A stretch of 64,000 bases of DNA from Bryoerythrophyllum caledonicum (Eukaryota; Streptophyta; Bryopsida; Pottiales; Pottiaceae), in NCBI GenBank assembly GCA_963971425.1, contig OZ020517.1, forward strand, positions 12,154,501 to 12,218,500, read 5' to 3'. Below, piece after piece: positions 19,321 through 31,651 of the stretch. Position numbers and translations under genes: made by a program. The notes under the pieces are model-generated. The model was not told the DNA's origin, ran no database searches, and worked only from the letters and a program-made list of their open reading frames with translations. Numbering within the stretch: position 1 is the first letter of the stretch; each line of letters begins with the position of its first letter.

Positions 19321-22300
19321 ATGCAACCGCGCACCCGATCCTCTATCCCCAACCTTCTACCTGGATTAGACCATAGATCCCGGAGGCCTCGTGGAGGGAC
19401 TGACCAAGACCGGAGGACTTCTGAGGATAGAGTGGGGCTAGACGAACAAGGAAGTGGTGTTGAACAGGAAGCCAGCGTATCTGCAACATCCCGAAAACCT
19501 GTAGGAAGAGATTTTATAGAGGAGGTAGACGTGGAAGCGTTGGACGTCATCGACCCTGGTACTCGAGGTAGTGTCCCAATTATAGAGTTAGTGGTGGATC
19601 AAGGAGCAGAAGCGATGAACACAGGTAGTGGAGGGGACCAAGGCCCAGTGGCTAGGCTTATAAACCCTTTGGTGCAACCCAGGGGTTTACCCATAGTGTT
19701 TCCTGCAGGGTTGGCTTCACAATCGGTTCCACCCAACCTCCCCGTGTTCACAGGTTCAAGGGATGAAGACCCTTCATCACACGTGGAGAGGTTCATCGAG
19801 ATTCTCACGACCTCCTTGGTTTCAGAGCCTGGCTATTATTTGGTATGGTTTCCCAATACTTTGAGAGGTAGTGCCTATGCATAGTACCGCAACCATGCAG
19901 CCAATACCTTCGCGGATTGGAATGCACTTCAGGCGGCATTTTTGGAAGAGTTTCGGCCAGAGGTGGGCCAGAGTGCAGCCTTGACTGCCTTGTCATCAAT
20001 TAGACAGGGCATGGATGAGGACATCACATCCTACATCCGTAGGTTTGAGTGGATGGTGACCCGATTTGTGGGTACATTATTAGACAATGATACTCTTAAA
20101 CACTTCTTCTTGCAAGGATTTACTGATGAGAAGGTCATCAGAGAGATCTTAAACTCTCAGCCAGCAAGTTTAACGGCTGCTAAGGAAGCGGCTAGGCGCG
20201 TGGAGCAAGTTAACAAGGAGCAAGAGCGGTTGTGGAGGCGTGAAGGGGAGAAGATTCCGAGTTTCATTCCTATTTATGCTCAGAATCCTGCACCACCTCA
20301 TCCACCAGCTCGTGGAGGAATTCCTATATCTGTGAGATATGGGTCAAACCCGGAACAGCCTAGACTAGTGGCACCACCCGTGGTGACACCAGTGCAGATT
20401 CAGACACCCATACTGGCTCTTCCAGAGCGGAACTGGACAGAAGAAATAAAGAAGGAGATCGAGGACACCCAACGCGGGTTCCATGATCGTATGGTTCAAC
20501 AGATGAACCAGATGACTGAACAGATGGCTGCATTGATGAGGAACCACAATCCTAACCCAATTCCTCCAGCCATTGAGTCAGGGAAGCATCCATCCACTTT
20601 GTGGTGTACAAGGTGTGGCCAGGCCGGGCACACCTCACAGTTCTGCCAAGCTCATCACGTGCATTACGCACCACCTCCTCCGCCTCAATTGTATGTGCCA
20701 CCTCACAAGAGTCAAGGTTACCAAAGTGGCAGCCAAGGTTACAACAGCCACGGTAGGGCTAGGAACGAGGTCCATTCCTTTTGTGGCAAGAAACACCCCC
20801 CTGGGGAGTGTTGGATTGAGAACCATGTCGTGTGTGGGAACTGTGGAGGCAACCACCCCACGCATGTGTGTAGAAGACCTGACAAGGTTATTGTGCTACC
20901 ACATCCACCTGGTAACTATCCACAACAGGCTGTGGATCAACAACGGGGAGCTAGGCAGCCTCCACATCCAAATGATGTTAGGCCTCCAAACCTATACTAC
21001 GATTACAATGCCAATAGGCAAACCCAGCAAGCTCCAGGTGGTTTGCAAACCAAGGCCCAATTTATTCCACTGAATCAGAACCAAGGTGGCAACCAACACT
21101 CACAAGATGTGAGATACGTGAGTCAGACCACCGAAGAAGGATATGGACCGCCACCCCTTACAACTTCTGTGGTCATTGAAAATCTGACGCCAGAGTCCAA
21201 TTTCATTACCCATTCTACTTCGAAGGGTGGTAGTTCTATGGTGGTTCCATCTTTGGCTATCATGACAAGGTCTATGGGGCCTATACCGGAGGTCATAGAA
21301 GAGGAGGAGGATTCTTCCACCACTAATAGTCCTCCTAGATACTCCGAGATAAAGGAGGTAGCACGGAAAGCCGCCAAGGCAATCCAAGTCAAGGAGGGAG
21401 TTCCTTTGAATTTCCATCCCTTGCTAGAAGATTACCCCTTTCCAATACCAAGTCATAAACAAGATGAAGAAGCGGATGATTGGGAAGGACCCCGAGTGCC
21501 CGATTCAGAGAGGTTGCCACCTCGAGGACCCAAAAAGGTGTCATCACGCCATTCCTATGATTTGTGGGAGGACTTGAGTCGAATGAAGGCGGATATTACC
21601 ATAGCCCAATTGTTGGAGTTGTCACCGGAGATCCGGAAGCTGCTCAAGACTAAGCTACCCACTAGACCTCGAAGGAAATCCAAGGTCAAGGTGGCAGCTA
21701 GGGCTCATGCACTTAACAAGGTAGCAGAGGTCAAAGCTGTGGAGGTAGAGGCAATCATTGTGGACAAGGTGTTACCACACACACTAGTGGACGGCAGTAG
21801 TAGCTTGAATATCATGCCCTTGCAAACCATGGAGAAGCTTGGGCTAAGCTTTACGGGACCATCTCCCATTGTGATTAGCATGGCTAATCAAAGTCCTGCA
21901 AGGCCTGTAGGCCAAATCAAGGATTGTCAAGTGATGGTAGGGGGTGAAGTGTACACCTTAGCAATTCACATCATCCAGACTCACTCTTTGAAAGAGTCCT
22001 TCCCCTTGCTCTTGGGGCGACCTTGGTTGAGAGCGGCAGAGGCGGTAGTTAATTGGGGTGGGGACAAGCCTCACATATCCTTTGGTCCAACTCACAACAG
22101 AACCAAAGTAAAGATTAGAGCTTCTCAAACTCAGTTTACTATTGGATCTAGTGACTCATCGGACAATGATGTCTCTGAGGTCCCTCAAGACCTTCATCAA
22201 CTTGAGTCCAAGCAGCAGCTACCTAACCCAAGGACAACATTGGGTGGACAACCCCTTGCATGTTGTTTAGGTCCTAGTTTCTATCATTGGCAAGGAGATG

Positions 22301-25300
22301 AAGAGTTTGCAGAATGGTTAGAGAAATACCCTGACACAGAATCAGAGGTAGTGGAAACAGTGAATTGGATTGAGGGGGTAGCCATGTTCAGTGAAGTAGA
22401 GATAAACCACAAGGATGTGATTATATCAGAAGAATCCTATACCATGAATATGGATGGGACGATCGAGGAGGATATTGAGATCCTCAACGATGAAGAACAG
22501 TTGAGGCCTCCCCTCCACTTCAAGAAGACTTCTTCAGGCATGATAGTGGGTGGAGGAGTCATTGGTTATCCACCCATCCCCGAGGACTGGTATAGAGGCC
22601 CTGCAGAACAGCCCGACGTGCTTCAATCTGATTGGAAATACCTTGATGTGTCTCGCAATGGAGAAGAGACTCGGAACATCAAGGTTGGAGTCAATCTAAG
22701 CAACAAGGAGGTTTCCATGTACAAGGAACTGGTGATGGAATATAGAGATATCTTTGCTTGGTCATACAAAGATCTCAAGGGTATACCTCCAGAAATAGCT
22801 CAACACCAAATTCCTTTAATCCCCGGAGCCATCCCTGTACGTCAGAAGGAGCGTCGAATGAACCCCCAGTTGCAGTTGGTAGTCAAGGCTGAACTGGAGA
22901 AACTGCTCCAAGCTAGATTTATTATACCTGTGGAGATTACAGATTGGGTTTCACCCATGGTTTTGGTAAAGAAGAAGAATGGTAAATTGAGGGTATGCAT
23001 TGATTACCGGAAGCTAAACAAAAGCACTCAGAAGGATCACTTCCCTCTTCCATTCATCAATAGTATCTTGGATGAAGTTGTTGGCCATGAGATGTACACC
23101 TTCATGGATGGCTACTCGGGATACAACCAGGTGTCTATTGCACCTGAAGATAGACACAAGACAGCCTTCACCACCCCTTGGGGTACCTTCATCTTCTTGG
23201 TGATGCCATTTGGGCTTTGTAACGCCCCATCAGCCTTTCAGAGGGCCATGACTTATGCTTTCTCAGACTTGCTTCACAAGTCTATGACAGTATTCATAGA
23301 TGATTTCAGCACTCAATCTCATGCTGAATCTCACTTGGAGTGCGTGAGAGAAGCCTTCGAACGGTGTAAGAAGGCCGGAATAGCTCTCAATCCGGAGAAA
23401 TTATTCTTAGCAGTTCTCAAGGGCATCACCTTGGGGTATGTAGTTTCCAAGGATGGCAGAGAGCCTGACCCGGAGAAGGTAGCGGTTATCACATACTTAG
23501 CTGCACCTGTGAATGTGAAGGGAGTGGAAAGGTTGTTAGGCCATATCGGCTGGTATAGGGAGCTGATCCCAGATTACGCTACACGCACAATCCCCATCAC
23601 ACGGCTTTAAAGGAAGTTAGTGAAGTTTGAATGGACAGAGGAGTGTGAGACAGCACTTCAGTGGCTCAAAAATGCCTTGAGCTCTTACCCGGTTTTGAGG
23701 CCTCCCAATTGGAATATGCCCTTCCATGTCTATTGTGACGCTTCTGCAGTGGCAGTGGGTAGTGCTTTATGCCAACCAAATGGAGATACTAAGAAGGATC
23801 TTCCCATAGCTTTTGCTAGCAAGCAATTGAACGCTGCGGAGAAAAACTACACCACCACGGAGCGTGAGTGCTTGGCTATGGTGTTTTCTGTGAAGAAATT
23901 CCGCCATTACCTCCTTCTAAATCCGGTGGTTTTCTTTGTGGACCATATGGCAATCAAGTATCTAGTAAACAAGGCAGATTTGAGTGGTAGGATTGCTCGT
24001 TGGGTTCTTCTTTTGGAGGAGTTTGACTACAAGGTGGAGTACAAGCCTGGCAAGATCCATAATCAAGCAGACCACTTGTCCAGGTTAAATGAGACTGTGG
24101 GTTCAACTCCAATTGAGGATGGATTGGTAGATGAAGAGCTGTTCACTGTCACCTCTAGACCCAAGTGGTATGACCACATTGCCCAGTTCTTAGCCACTCA
24201 ACAACTGCCTGAAGAGCTGTCACATCATGAGCGTCGCAAGGTGAGGGTGAATAGTCGTCACTTTGCCATTGTGGGCCACCGGTTGTATCGTCGAGGAGTG
24301 GACGGTTTATTGCGACGTTGTGTGATTGAAAAGGAAGTGCCCAAGATCTTAGCAGCATGCCATGACAGCGCATGCGGGGGACACTTTGCTGGGAGATTGA
24401 CCGCACAGAAAGCCTTGAGGGCGGGATACTTTTGGCCCACGATGTTTCAAGATGCCCATGATTATGCCAAGTGTTGTGACGCTTGTCAGAGGTATGCAAA
24501 GAACGATTTGCACATGGCGATGCCGTTACATTTCTCCTTGCCACTTGCCCCATTTGAAAAGTGGGGCATTGACTACATTGGAGAAGTTCATCCCAATTCT
24601 TCTCGTGGGATGAAGCACATCATTGTGGCCACAGAGTACCTCACCAAATGGGCTGAGGCTAAGGCTGTAAAGGCTAATGACGCGGTTCATGCAGCCAATT
24701 TTTTGTTTGAGAATGTCATCACAAGGTTTGGGTGCCCCAAAACCCTCATTAGTGATCGTGGCACTCATTTCCTAAACTCCGTGATTGAGTCAATGACCGA
24801 GAGGTTTGATATCAACCACCGAATGACTACACCATATCACCCCCAAACCAATGGTAATACAGAGAGGGTGAATCAGACTTTGGTGAATATTTTGAGGAAG
24901 ACGGTCCACGATTCAAAGAGGGATTGGGACACCAAACTCTCTGCTGCCTTGTGGGCATATCGGACCACCTACAAGGTGACCACAAAAGCCACTCCATTTT
25001 CCTTGGTTTATGGGGTGGAGTCAATTCTTCCTATTGAGTTTGAGGTTCAATCTCTTCGGGTAGCTATTGATGAAAGGATGACGATGGCGCCATCTTTGAT
25101 TGAGAGATTGGAGATGCTAGAGAGCCTGGATGAGTCTCGCAGGGCAAGTGCTCAACACATAGAAACTATCCAGCGTAGGAGGAAGTTGGCCTTTGATAAA
25201 AGGCACAAAACACGCATCCTCTTACCGGGTATGTTGGTAATGTTACAAGATGCCAGGAAACTTGATTTTCCTGGTAAGTTTGATGCAGTCTGGATGGGTC

Positions 25301-25413
25301 CTTATTTGGTGGTGGAGGCTTATCCAAACAACTCCGTTCAGCTACAAACATTGAACGGAGAAGTATTTCCGACGAGGACTTCTGGTAATCGATGCAAGGA
25401 ATACAAGGTGTGA
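19321..25413 (+). pseudogene. Gypsy gag-pol polyprotein, two in-frame stops
   Basis: One continuous frame of 6.1 kb interrupted by TAG at 19882 and TAA at 23608. Gag shows a capsid-like region (20000-20200) and zinc knuckles (CTRCGQAGHTSQFC at 20604-20645 and CGNCGGNHPTHVC near 20839). The protease active site is LVDGSSS (about 21784). The reverse transcriptase catalytic motif is VFIDDF (23290-23307). RNase H begins at VYCDAS (about 23730). Integrase has the His-His-Cys-Cys finger (24360-24490) and the Asp, Asp, Glu triad at GIDYIG (24567), ISDRGTHF (24747) and NTERVN (about 24855). The TAG falls where related Gag proteins usually have Trp. The TAA joins the reverse transcriptase to RNase H and would truncate pol. 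Mobilisation, if any, must have relied on a sister copy. Confidence 0.92.
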
Positions 25414-25754
25414 TGATGTAGAAGTCTAATCTAGGAGTTTCCGCGTTCTAGAAGGTCAGTTAAAGTCTACCTACCTTGGCATCATACATAATTAGTTGAG
25501 CCAATTATAGGATGCCAATCCTAGCTCAACCATGTCCATCCACGATGGCCTTATCTTTTAGGATAAATATCCACGACTGGTGTCAGGGAAAAATCACAAT
25601 GGCACTGTGGTTGTAAATTTAGAAGTATAAACTTAGTATAAGTTGGTGCAAGAGCGATGGCTTCTCATCCTTACCACTTCCTCCACACCTCTCATGTTAT
25701 CCTCTCTTATTTTCTCTCTACTCATTCTTAGTTCTAAGCGTAGCTTCTGTCGAT

Positions 25755-26357
25755 ATGTCAAATACCGTATGGTTCCGATCCTCGGGCTCGGCCGGTGAGG
25801 CAGATACCGGTGAACAACCTTCAACTAGTGAGGGTGTTCAACCGTTAGCTAGTAACCAGAGTCTAGAGCTATCACTTGCAGACCTTCCAGATAGAGAAAT
25901 ATCATTGACCCAACCTCCTTCCCCTCATAGTAGGTGGCGTGAACCATCACAAGTCGATTTACTTCCACTACCTCCGGCACAACGTCGGCGGTTGAATGCC
26001 CCATCCAACTTCGGTCAGAGGGGAAGGGGTCCTTTGAGTCCGCACCCACCTTTATTTCCACCTTTGCCGACGCGAGTTGCGGACAGACCGGAACCTTCAG
26101 CATCAACCAGAAATGAAGTGCTTTATATAGGCAATTTGTTACCTGGACAAGCTAGAGTGCTAGGTCAATTTTATGGGTTGGTAGAACCGAGCCAGAGGGC
26201 CCAATCCGATACTTCGAGGCTACTTATGAGGGTCCTAATGATGATCAATATTGGGGAGCTTTTAGGCCTCCAATTCCACCACAAGAGGGGGCGACACACT
26301 GGGGCCATCATCGGTGGTTGTTGGGTCATCCAAGGGAGCTATCGGAGGCAGACTTAG
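25755..26357 (+). CDS. Extra ORF between integrase and 3' LTR
   Basis: 200 codons, rich in Pro, Ser and Arg, on the same strand as pol and with its own ATG. No signal peptide, transmembrane segment or zinc motif is visible, so it does not look like an env-type protein. Some plant Gypsy lineages carry additional ORFs here. It could be a disordered accessory protein or an unselected frame. Confidence 0.35.
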   Translation: MSNTVWFRSSGSAGEADTGEQPSTSEGVQPLASNQSLELSLADLPDREISLTQPPSPHSRWREPSQVDLLPLPPAQRRRLNAPSNFGQRGRGPLSPHPPLFPPLPTRVADRPEPSASTRNEVLYIGNLLPGQARVLGQFYGLVEPSQRAQSDTSRLLMRVLMMINIGELLGLQFHHKRGRHTGAIIGGCWVIQGSYRRQT

Positions 26358-26609
26358 CGGCACAGGTCGGACATATGACACACCGTACGCTACGATTTCT
26401 GCATCTTCCGTAGGCGCAAAACTTCCCAACTCTTCTAATATAGATAGCTTTAGTTTTTATGATAGCTCTCTTACATATAAAAACTATAAAACAAAAAAAA
26501 CAAAAATAAATAAATAAATAAAATAAAAATAAAAATAAAAATAAAATTTTTTGACCGTGTGCCCAATGTTGGGTATCTCTCCTGTTAGTCGTCCCAGATG
26601 GCCGCCATA
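26358..26609 (+). other. Gypsy 3' untranslated region
   Basis: Contains an A-rich tract (about 26488-26548, aaataaataaataaa) ending 60 bp before the LTR. The bases directly before the LTR (agatggccgccata) are not a polypurine tract. Confidence 0.6.
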
Positions 26610-28385
26610 TGTGAGCGCTCAGAAGCGCCACAATGTTAGTTAGTGATTAGTTAGTGGAAAACTGTCTTGTTTATTTCAATTAGTAGTTAGATTAGTAGTT
26701 AGTAGCGCCTTCTAGTGTGTTATTAGTAAAGGTTAGTTAACTGGACTCCACGTAGCCTTAAATTAGTGTGGAGGGCAAAATTAGAGTTATTAATAGGAAA
26801 TTAGACTTGCGAAAAGCAAAAGAGACATAGAAACCCATTAGTGAATTAGAATTAGTATGTTGTTCTAGGTAATTCAAGTTAGTAGTTTAGTATTTAATTC
26901 AGTTAGTGGAAAAGTTATATTAGAACCTCAATTGTATGGTACTTATGTTATTGTGAAAAGAGAAAAAATAGAAGATAAGAAAAAGAAAAAAGAAAAAAAC
27001 TAGTAGCAAGTAGATTTAACGATTAAAGTAAACTACTTGGTTTCTAATGATCTAGAACTCGGATTTGGACTTGTGAATAATCAATCTTGGGATTAAAGTG
27101 TGTTTTGAACACATTGGTGGTGTTAGTTTTGCTCAAATCCTATTAGTTTGGTAGATATAGGCATGTTCAGCCCTAAAATCGAGTTTAGGGCTTTGGTGAT
27201 CGTGGGCCCTTGATCTTGATTAGGGATTGTTAGATTCAAGGGTAGGGATGTGGCCACCACCCTTGGGCCTCCTCCCACTTGGATAAGAGGCGTGGGTGGC
27301 CACTCTCCCTCTCTCTTTTTTTGCCTTGGGCGAAGCTATGCCAAAACTTCTTCTATTTTCCCTCTTATTTTTTAGGCTGCGGTTAATCTTGTTTAGCTAA
27401 ATGGATACTTAGAATTAGGACTTGATATTTTAGCAGTAGTTAGATCTTATTGTTAGCTTTCGAGAGGTACTAAGCACGCTCCATTTGGAGCAGTGACAAA
27501 GGAGTTATAGGATGATTTGTAGAAAGAGGTCTGCTGCCTTGGCAGAATTAGAGCATCAACTTTGGAGGGCCATTGCCGGCGGACCACGACGACTTTGGAG
27601 TCTATTTTTTCAGGAAATGTAGCCCTTGAAGTTGGCTTTTTGTGGACATCCAGCACGCTCAAATCCGAGCACAGAGGACTGAGTTACAGCGGTTTTGGTG
27701 TCCGGGGTGCTGCTGCTAGCTTGATTCGGTTCACCAACTTTGACGGACCTCTGCAAGCGAACGACAACGATTCTGGAGCTGAAAATTGGCACGCTTGTAG
27801 ATCTTCAAGTCAGGATTCTAGGGACTCTAAGCTCGCTTACATCCGATCAGCGACGACAAAGTTATAGGGATTCTAGCGACAAGGGGTGTGCTGCCTTGAT
27901 CGGAGCACGTTTTTTCATGCATTTTTATTCTCCTTGAATGTTCATCGTGTATTTTTGACTTCTTACTTCTACCCTTGAGTTTCATTGTTTATTTATTTAC
28001 TTCCATATCAAGTTACTTATACTTTACCTTGTATGGTTAAAGTCTTTAACTTTAACCTCATCTAATGAAATTCATCCATTAGGTTTTAGGGATCATCCAT
28101 TAGGTTTTAGGGTTTCATCCATTAGGTTTTAGGGATCATCCATTAGGTTTTAGGGTTTCATCCATTAGGTTTTAGGGATCATCCATTAGGTTTTTGGGTT
28201 TCATCCATTAGATTTTAGGGTTTCATCCATTAGGTGTTAGGATTTCATCCATTAGGTTTTAGGGTTCCATCCATTAGGTTTTAGGGTTCCATCCATTAGG
28301 TTTTAGGGTTCCATCCATTAGGTTTAGGGTTTCATCCACGCAATTTAGGTTGGATGAAATTAGATAGGGTTAATTTTGGTTCACA
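26610..28385 (+). repeat. 3' LTR, complete
   Basis: 1776 bp, TGTGA ... TCACA. It has the minisatellite of the 5' LTR plus three extra units (ttttagggttccatccatta) and then a unique end, acgcaatttaggttgg onward, lacking in the 5' copy. It is followed at once by the AAGTG duplication. Confidence 0.93.
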
Positions 28386-28612
28386 AAGTGTTAGGGCCGC
28401 TTTACACCTAGAGGCCGGGCCAATTCATCTCCAAGCCGATTGCACAAAATTTCAGCCCATTTTTGGGCTAGAGACCGACCTCAAGTAGTCATTATAATAA
28501 GATTATAACCGGGGCCAATTCTCCCATATGTAAAGTCCTTGGGCCCAAGAAGCCGGGCCGACTCAACAAAAGTAGAGAATTTCATCCACTCTCTCTCTTT
28601 TTTCATTGCCTT

Positions 28613-30117
28613 TTGTATAAGATGGATGAACATAGACAAAAGGTCTTGGTGGCTCTTGTGTTCTTCATGGCCGTGCGACATGTTATGGCCGTTGTTGCAA
28701 CTTTGCAAAAATTTGCTTTGCATCAACATTATGCTGCCATGGCTATGATTTTTGTTGTGATGGTTGGAGAGAGTGGTGCATCTAGGAGGACATGGAGCAT
28801 TTGAATGTATGATCGAAGTTCTCTTTTTGCGGACAATCAGTTATTTGGATGCTACTCAGTTAAGTTATTCAAGCAACATACAAGGTTACTTCCCGAAACT
28901 TTTGATTACTTGTGTGGTATTTTATCTCCGTCATTAAGTCGAGAGGATACAAAGTATAGAGCATGCATTCCTCTTAGAAACCGGGTTGCTCTTTCTTTGA
29001 ACAGATTGAGTAATGGTAATTGATTGAGTAGTGGTAATTCATTGCGTCGTTGTGCTGAAACTTATGGGATCCATGAAAGTACTGCATCTATAATTGTTAG
29101 AGAGTTTTGTGCAGCAACTGAGAAGCATTTGAAACCACTAGTGATTGAAAAACAATCCGCAGCTACTTTAAAGAGAATTACAGCTAGTTTGAAGAACTTA
29201 GGGGATTACCTTATGTGATAGGAGCGGTTGATGGAAGTCACATACCTATCATTGCTCCTCCTATAGACCCTACCTCATATTATTGCAGGAAAGGTTTTTA
29301 TTGAGCTCTACTTCAAGGTGTAGTAGATAGCAAATGTGGTTTTGGGATAACGATTTTTGATGGGCTGGACGTTGCCATGATTGGACTTTGTTTCAAAATT
29401 TAGATATTGGAAAGAAAGTTATGAAAGGTCAGCTATTACCTTATAAACTTATGGGTGACGCCGCATATCCAATGAGACCATGGTTCTATTCTCCTTTCAA
29501 AGGTGAAAAAGAAGGATTATCTAGAGCATAGGTGCATTGGAATTTCATTCAGTCTTCTACAAGAATGGCTATAGAGAGAGCCTTTGGTATATTGAAAGGG
29601 AGGTGGAGGATTTTATTGAAGAGGATTGATATGCCTCTTCGACATGTATCAAATATGGTAACCACTTGTATTTGCCTTCACAACTTGAGTATAATACATA
29701 AAGACAAGTTTGATGATGAATGGGCAAGAGAAGGAGAGAGAATTATGCACATAGAAAGTACAAACCAGCTAGGGCATTTGGAGAGCGGATATTTATATGG
29801 CAGCTACACAAGTTGCAAACGAGATGAGAAGATACCTGAAAATGGACGATGTTGAAGCATGAAGACTGCAAATTGAAGACATTGAAGAGACCATGGTGAA
29901 TGACAGTGAAGTTATAGACGAAGATCAAGATCCAAGTACGGAGGTAGTTGAAACAAGAAAGAACAAGGAAGCTAGGATAAAAAACATGCTCATGCAAGCT
30001 ACACAAGCGCAAGAATTACTAGCTCAGTCTTTTTGGGAAGCACATTTGAGAATGGAAGGAAAAATTATCTTCCCTCGTGACCTTGATGCATTTGATTTGG
30101 CGAAAGAGTACATCTAA
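28613..30117 (+). pseudogene. Harbinger transposase (DDE_Tnp_4 type)
   Basis: Recognisable blocks: LLPETFDYLCGILSP (helix-rich N-terminus), YGIHESTASIIVREFC (helix-turn-helix-like), GAVDGSHIPI with the first Asp (about 29222), LMGDAAYPMRPW with the second Asp (about 29450), and MAIERAFGILKGRWRIL with the Glu (about 29565), then CICLHNL. Breaks: TGA at about 28802, TGA at 29021 inside an 18-bp tandem duplication (ttgagtaRtggtaattSa), a one-base shift near 29208, TGA at about 29302 and others. The tail (29893-30117) is helical and charged, and may be a C-terminal exon. Confidence 0.88.
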
Positions 30118-30157
30118 AGCTTATCTGTAAGCCTATCCATCTATTGTTCTACATTTT

Positions 30158-31243
30158 CTAGTAAAGCATTGGTTTTTTCAAATTCTTTACCATGACCGAA
30201 CTGTTTTCCGCCATCTGCATAAACACTCCGTAACATTGATCTTGAAAATTCTTCTTGTCCACCTTTGTTGCTAGAGTTTGAGACGGAGTCGGAGTTGGAG
30301 TGTCACTTGAACTTGGATGCTTTTCAATATCCGTAGTGCTATCTCCAACACTAGCTGAATCATTAGCGGATGCTGTCACATGCTTCTTTATGGTACCTCT
30401 CTGATGCCACCATTGATCAAAGGAGTTGTAGAACTTACATGCGTGCCGATTTGACCCTGAAATTCCATTCGCCACCTTGTCTTCCTTGTATAATTTATAC
30501 AAGCTGTTGAATTTCTTCTTGCAAGCCTCGTTCAATTTAGGCCAGGAATCACCGCAATCAAGTGGGCATGTAACTTCAACCAAGTATCCACACCTGCACA
30601 TCTTCACCGACATGGATAGGCCGCGATTCGATGGGGGGGAAAGGGGGGCACCTAGCACCGGCTAAAGGCCAAATTGACCAAATCTGAAATCTGATATTTT
30701 TTTGGTTTTTTTGTTCAAAAAATCACACACAAAAATCATACCTTGTTTCTTTGCGTTCTTCAAAAAATTGGATTCCATCTCGCCACGCAATGAAATCATA
30801 GTCTCCACATCAGCATCCTTCCAACTTTTCGAGCTGAAGTCTTCATCTTCCTCCTTCTCTTTCTTCACAATTTTCTTGCGAGGCTTTTTCACAGTTGCTG
30901 CTCCTTTCTTCTTTGGTGCCGGCGGAGCTACAATCTCTACATCCTCCTCCTCCTCAATCTCTTGAGCGGCCATTCTCTTTCCATGAGGTGCAAACATACC
31001 CATAATCAATGATGGTGGTGGAGGAATAGGAGTTCTAGGAGGCGGTTGAAAAAAATCAGGGATTTCTACACTACCTCTATGTTCTTCTAAAGAACTAGGA
31101 AAGGGCTGAAAAGCATGAGCTTCAACACTTTCATACCTTTGCATCAACTTGTATCCACTCATCTCTAAAGACCCCTCCATCCTATCCCTAAAAATGGCAG
31201 CAACAATTCGACAACCCACAAAAAAATTTGGAGTCCAAGGCAC
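30158..31243 (-). pseudogene. Harbinger accessory Myb/trihelix-like protein
   Basis: Minus-strand exon 31243-30742 has a Pro-rich N-terminus, a basic run (KKPRKKIVKKEKEEDEDF), then KSWKDADVETMISLR, the start of a Myb/SANT-like fold. Donor caag/gtatga (30741), acceptor gatgtgcag (just below 30595), then VDTWLKLHAHL and EACKKKFNSLYKLYKEDK with ISGSNRHACKFYNSFDQWW, as in Harbinger ORF1 proteins. A one-base frameshift lies between the last two blocks (near 30535). In active elements this protein binds the ends and helps the transposase enter the nucleus. Confidence 0.85.
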
Positions 31244-31651
31244 AAAAACAAAAGAGAGAGACGAAGAGAAGAGCGGAAGGGATGAAGAGAAGACGAGGCC
31301 AAAAGAGCCGTTCAGATTTCTCTAAAATCCAATGGATCTGATTCGTTGAAAAATATTTTATTTTATTATAAAAAGTTTTTTTTATTGAAATCTGACATTG
31401 GCCCCTAGGCCAAGAATTGGCCTTCCATTCTTGGTGCACCCGATTCATGAAGCTCAGGCCATGCTCGGGCCATGCTCGGGCCATGTCAGATCATGGTTTT
31501 TTAGAATAAAAAATTCTGACAACCAAGTTGGCCCAGCCTCTAGGTGTAAAGGGCTTCGGGCCAATTTCAGCCTTTCGGCCAATCCAAAGTGAGGATTTCA
31601 AGCCTCTTACACAACGAATTGGCCCGGCTTCTAGGTGTAAAGCGGCCCTTA

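Larger units (their letters stand above)
17054..28385 (+). mobile_element. Ty3/Gypsy LTR retrotransposon, recent, defective
   Basis: An 11.3-kb element. The ends are TGTGA at 17054 and TCACA at 28385, flanked by the 5-bp duplication AAGTG (17049-17053 and 28386-28390). LTRs share a constant offset of 9556 bp without indels for over 1.3 kb, and I see only about three substitutions, so insertion was recent. Order: LTR, gag with zinc knuckles, protease, reverse transcriptase, RNase H, integrase, an extra 200-codon ORF, LTR. Integrase after RNase H defines Ty3/Gypsy; no chromodomain is seen. Defects are a TAG in gag, a TAA in pol, and loss of the end of the 5' LTR where a primer-binding site would begin. 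No polypurine tract touches the 3' LTR. Confidence 0.93.
28394..31648. mobile_element. PIF/Harbinger DNA transposon, degenerate
   Basis: Terminal inverted repeats of 33 bp (28394-28426 and 31616-31648, starting GGGCCGCTTTACACCTAGA) with one mismatch, flanked by TTA on both sides (28391-28393, 31649-31651), the 3-bp TWA duplication typical of PIF/Harbinger. A variant of the end sequence recurs just inside the right end (31512-31560). It has the standard two-gene layout: DDE transposase on + and a Myb/trihelix-like protein on -, converging. Both are broken. The left TTA abuts the Gypsy target duplication. Confidence 0.93.

Noticed and set aside
24155..25351. Minus-strand ORFs within the integrase region
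   Set aside because: Antisense shadows of the Gypsy pol frame.
30702..30965. Plus-strand ORF within the Harbinger Myb-like exon
   Set aside because: Antisense shadow; the minus frame has the Myb-like motif and splice donor.
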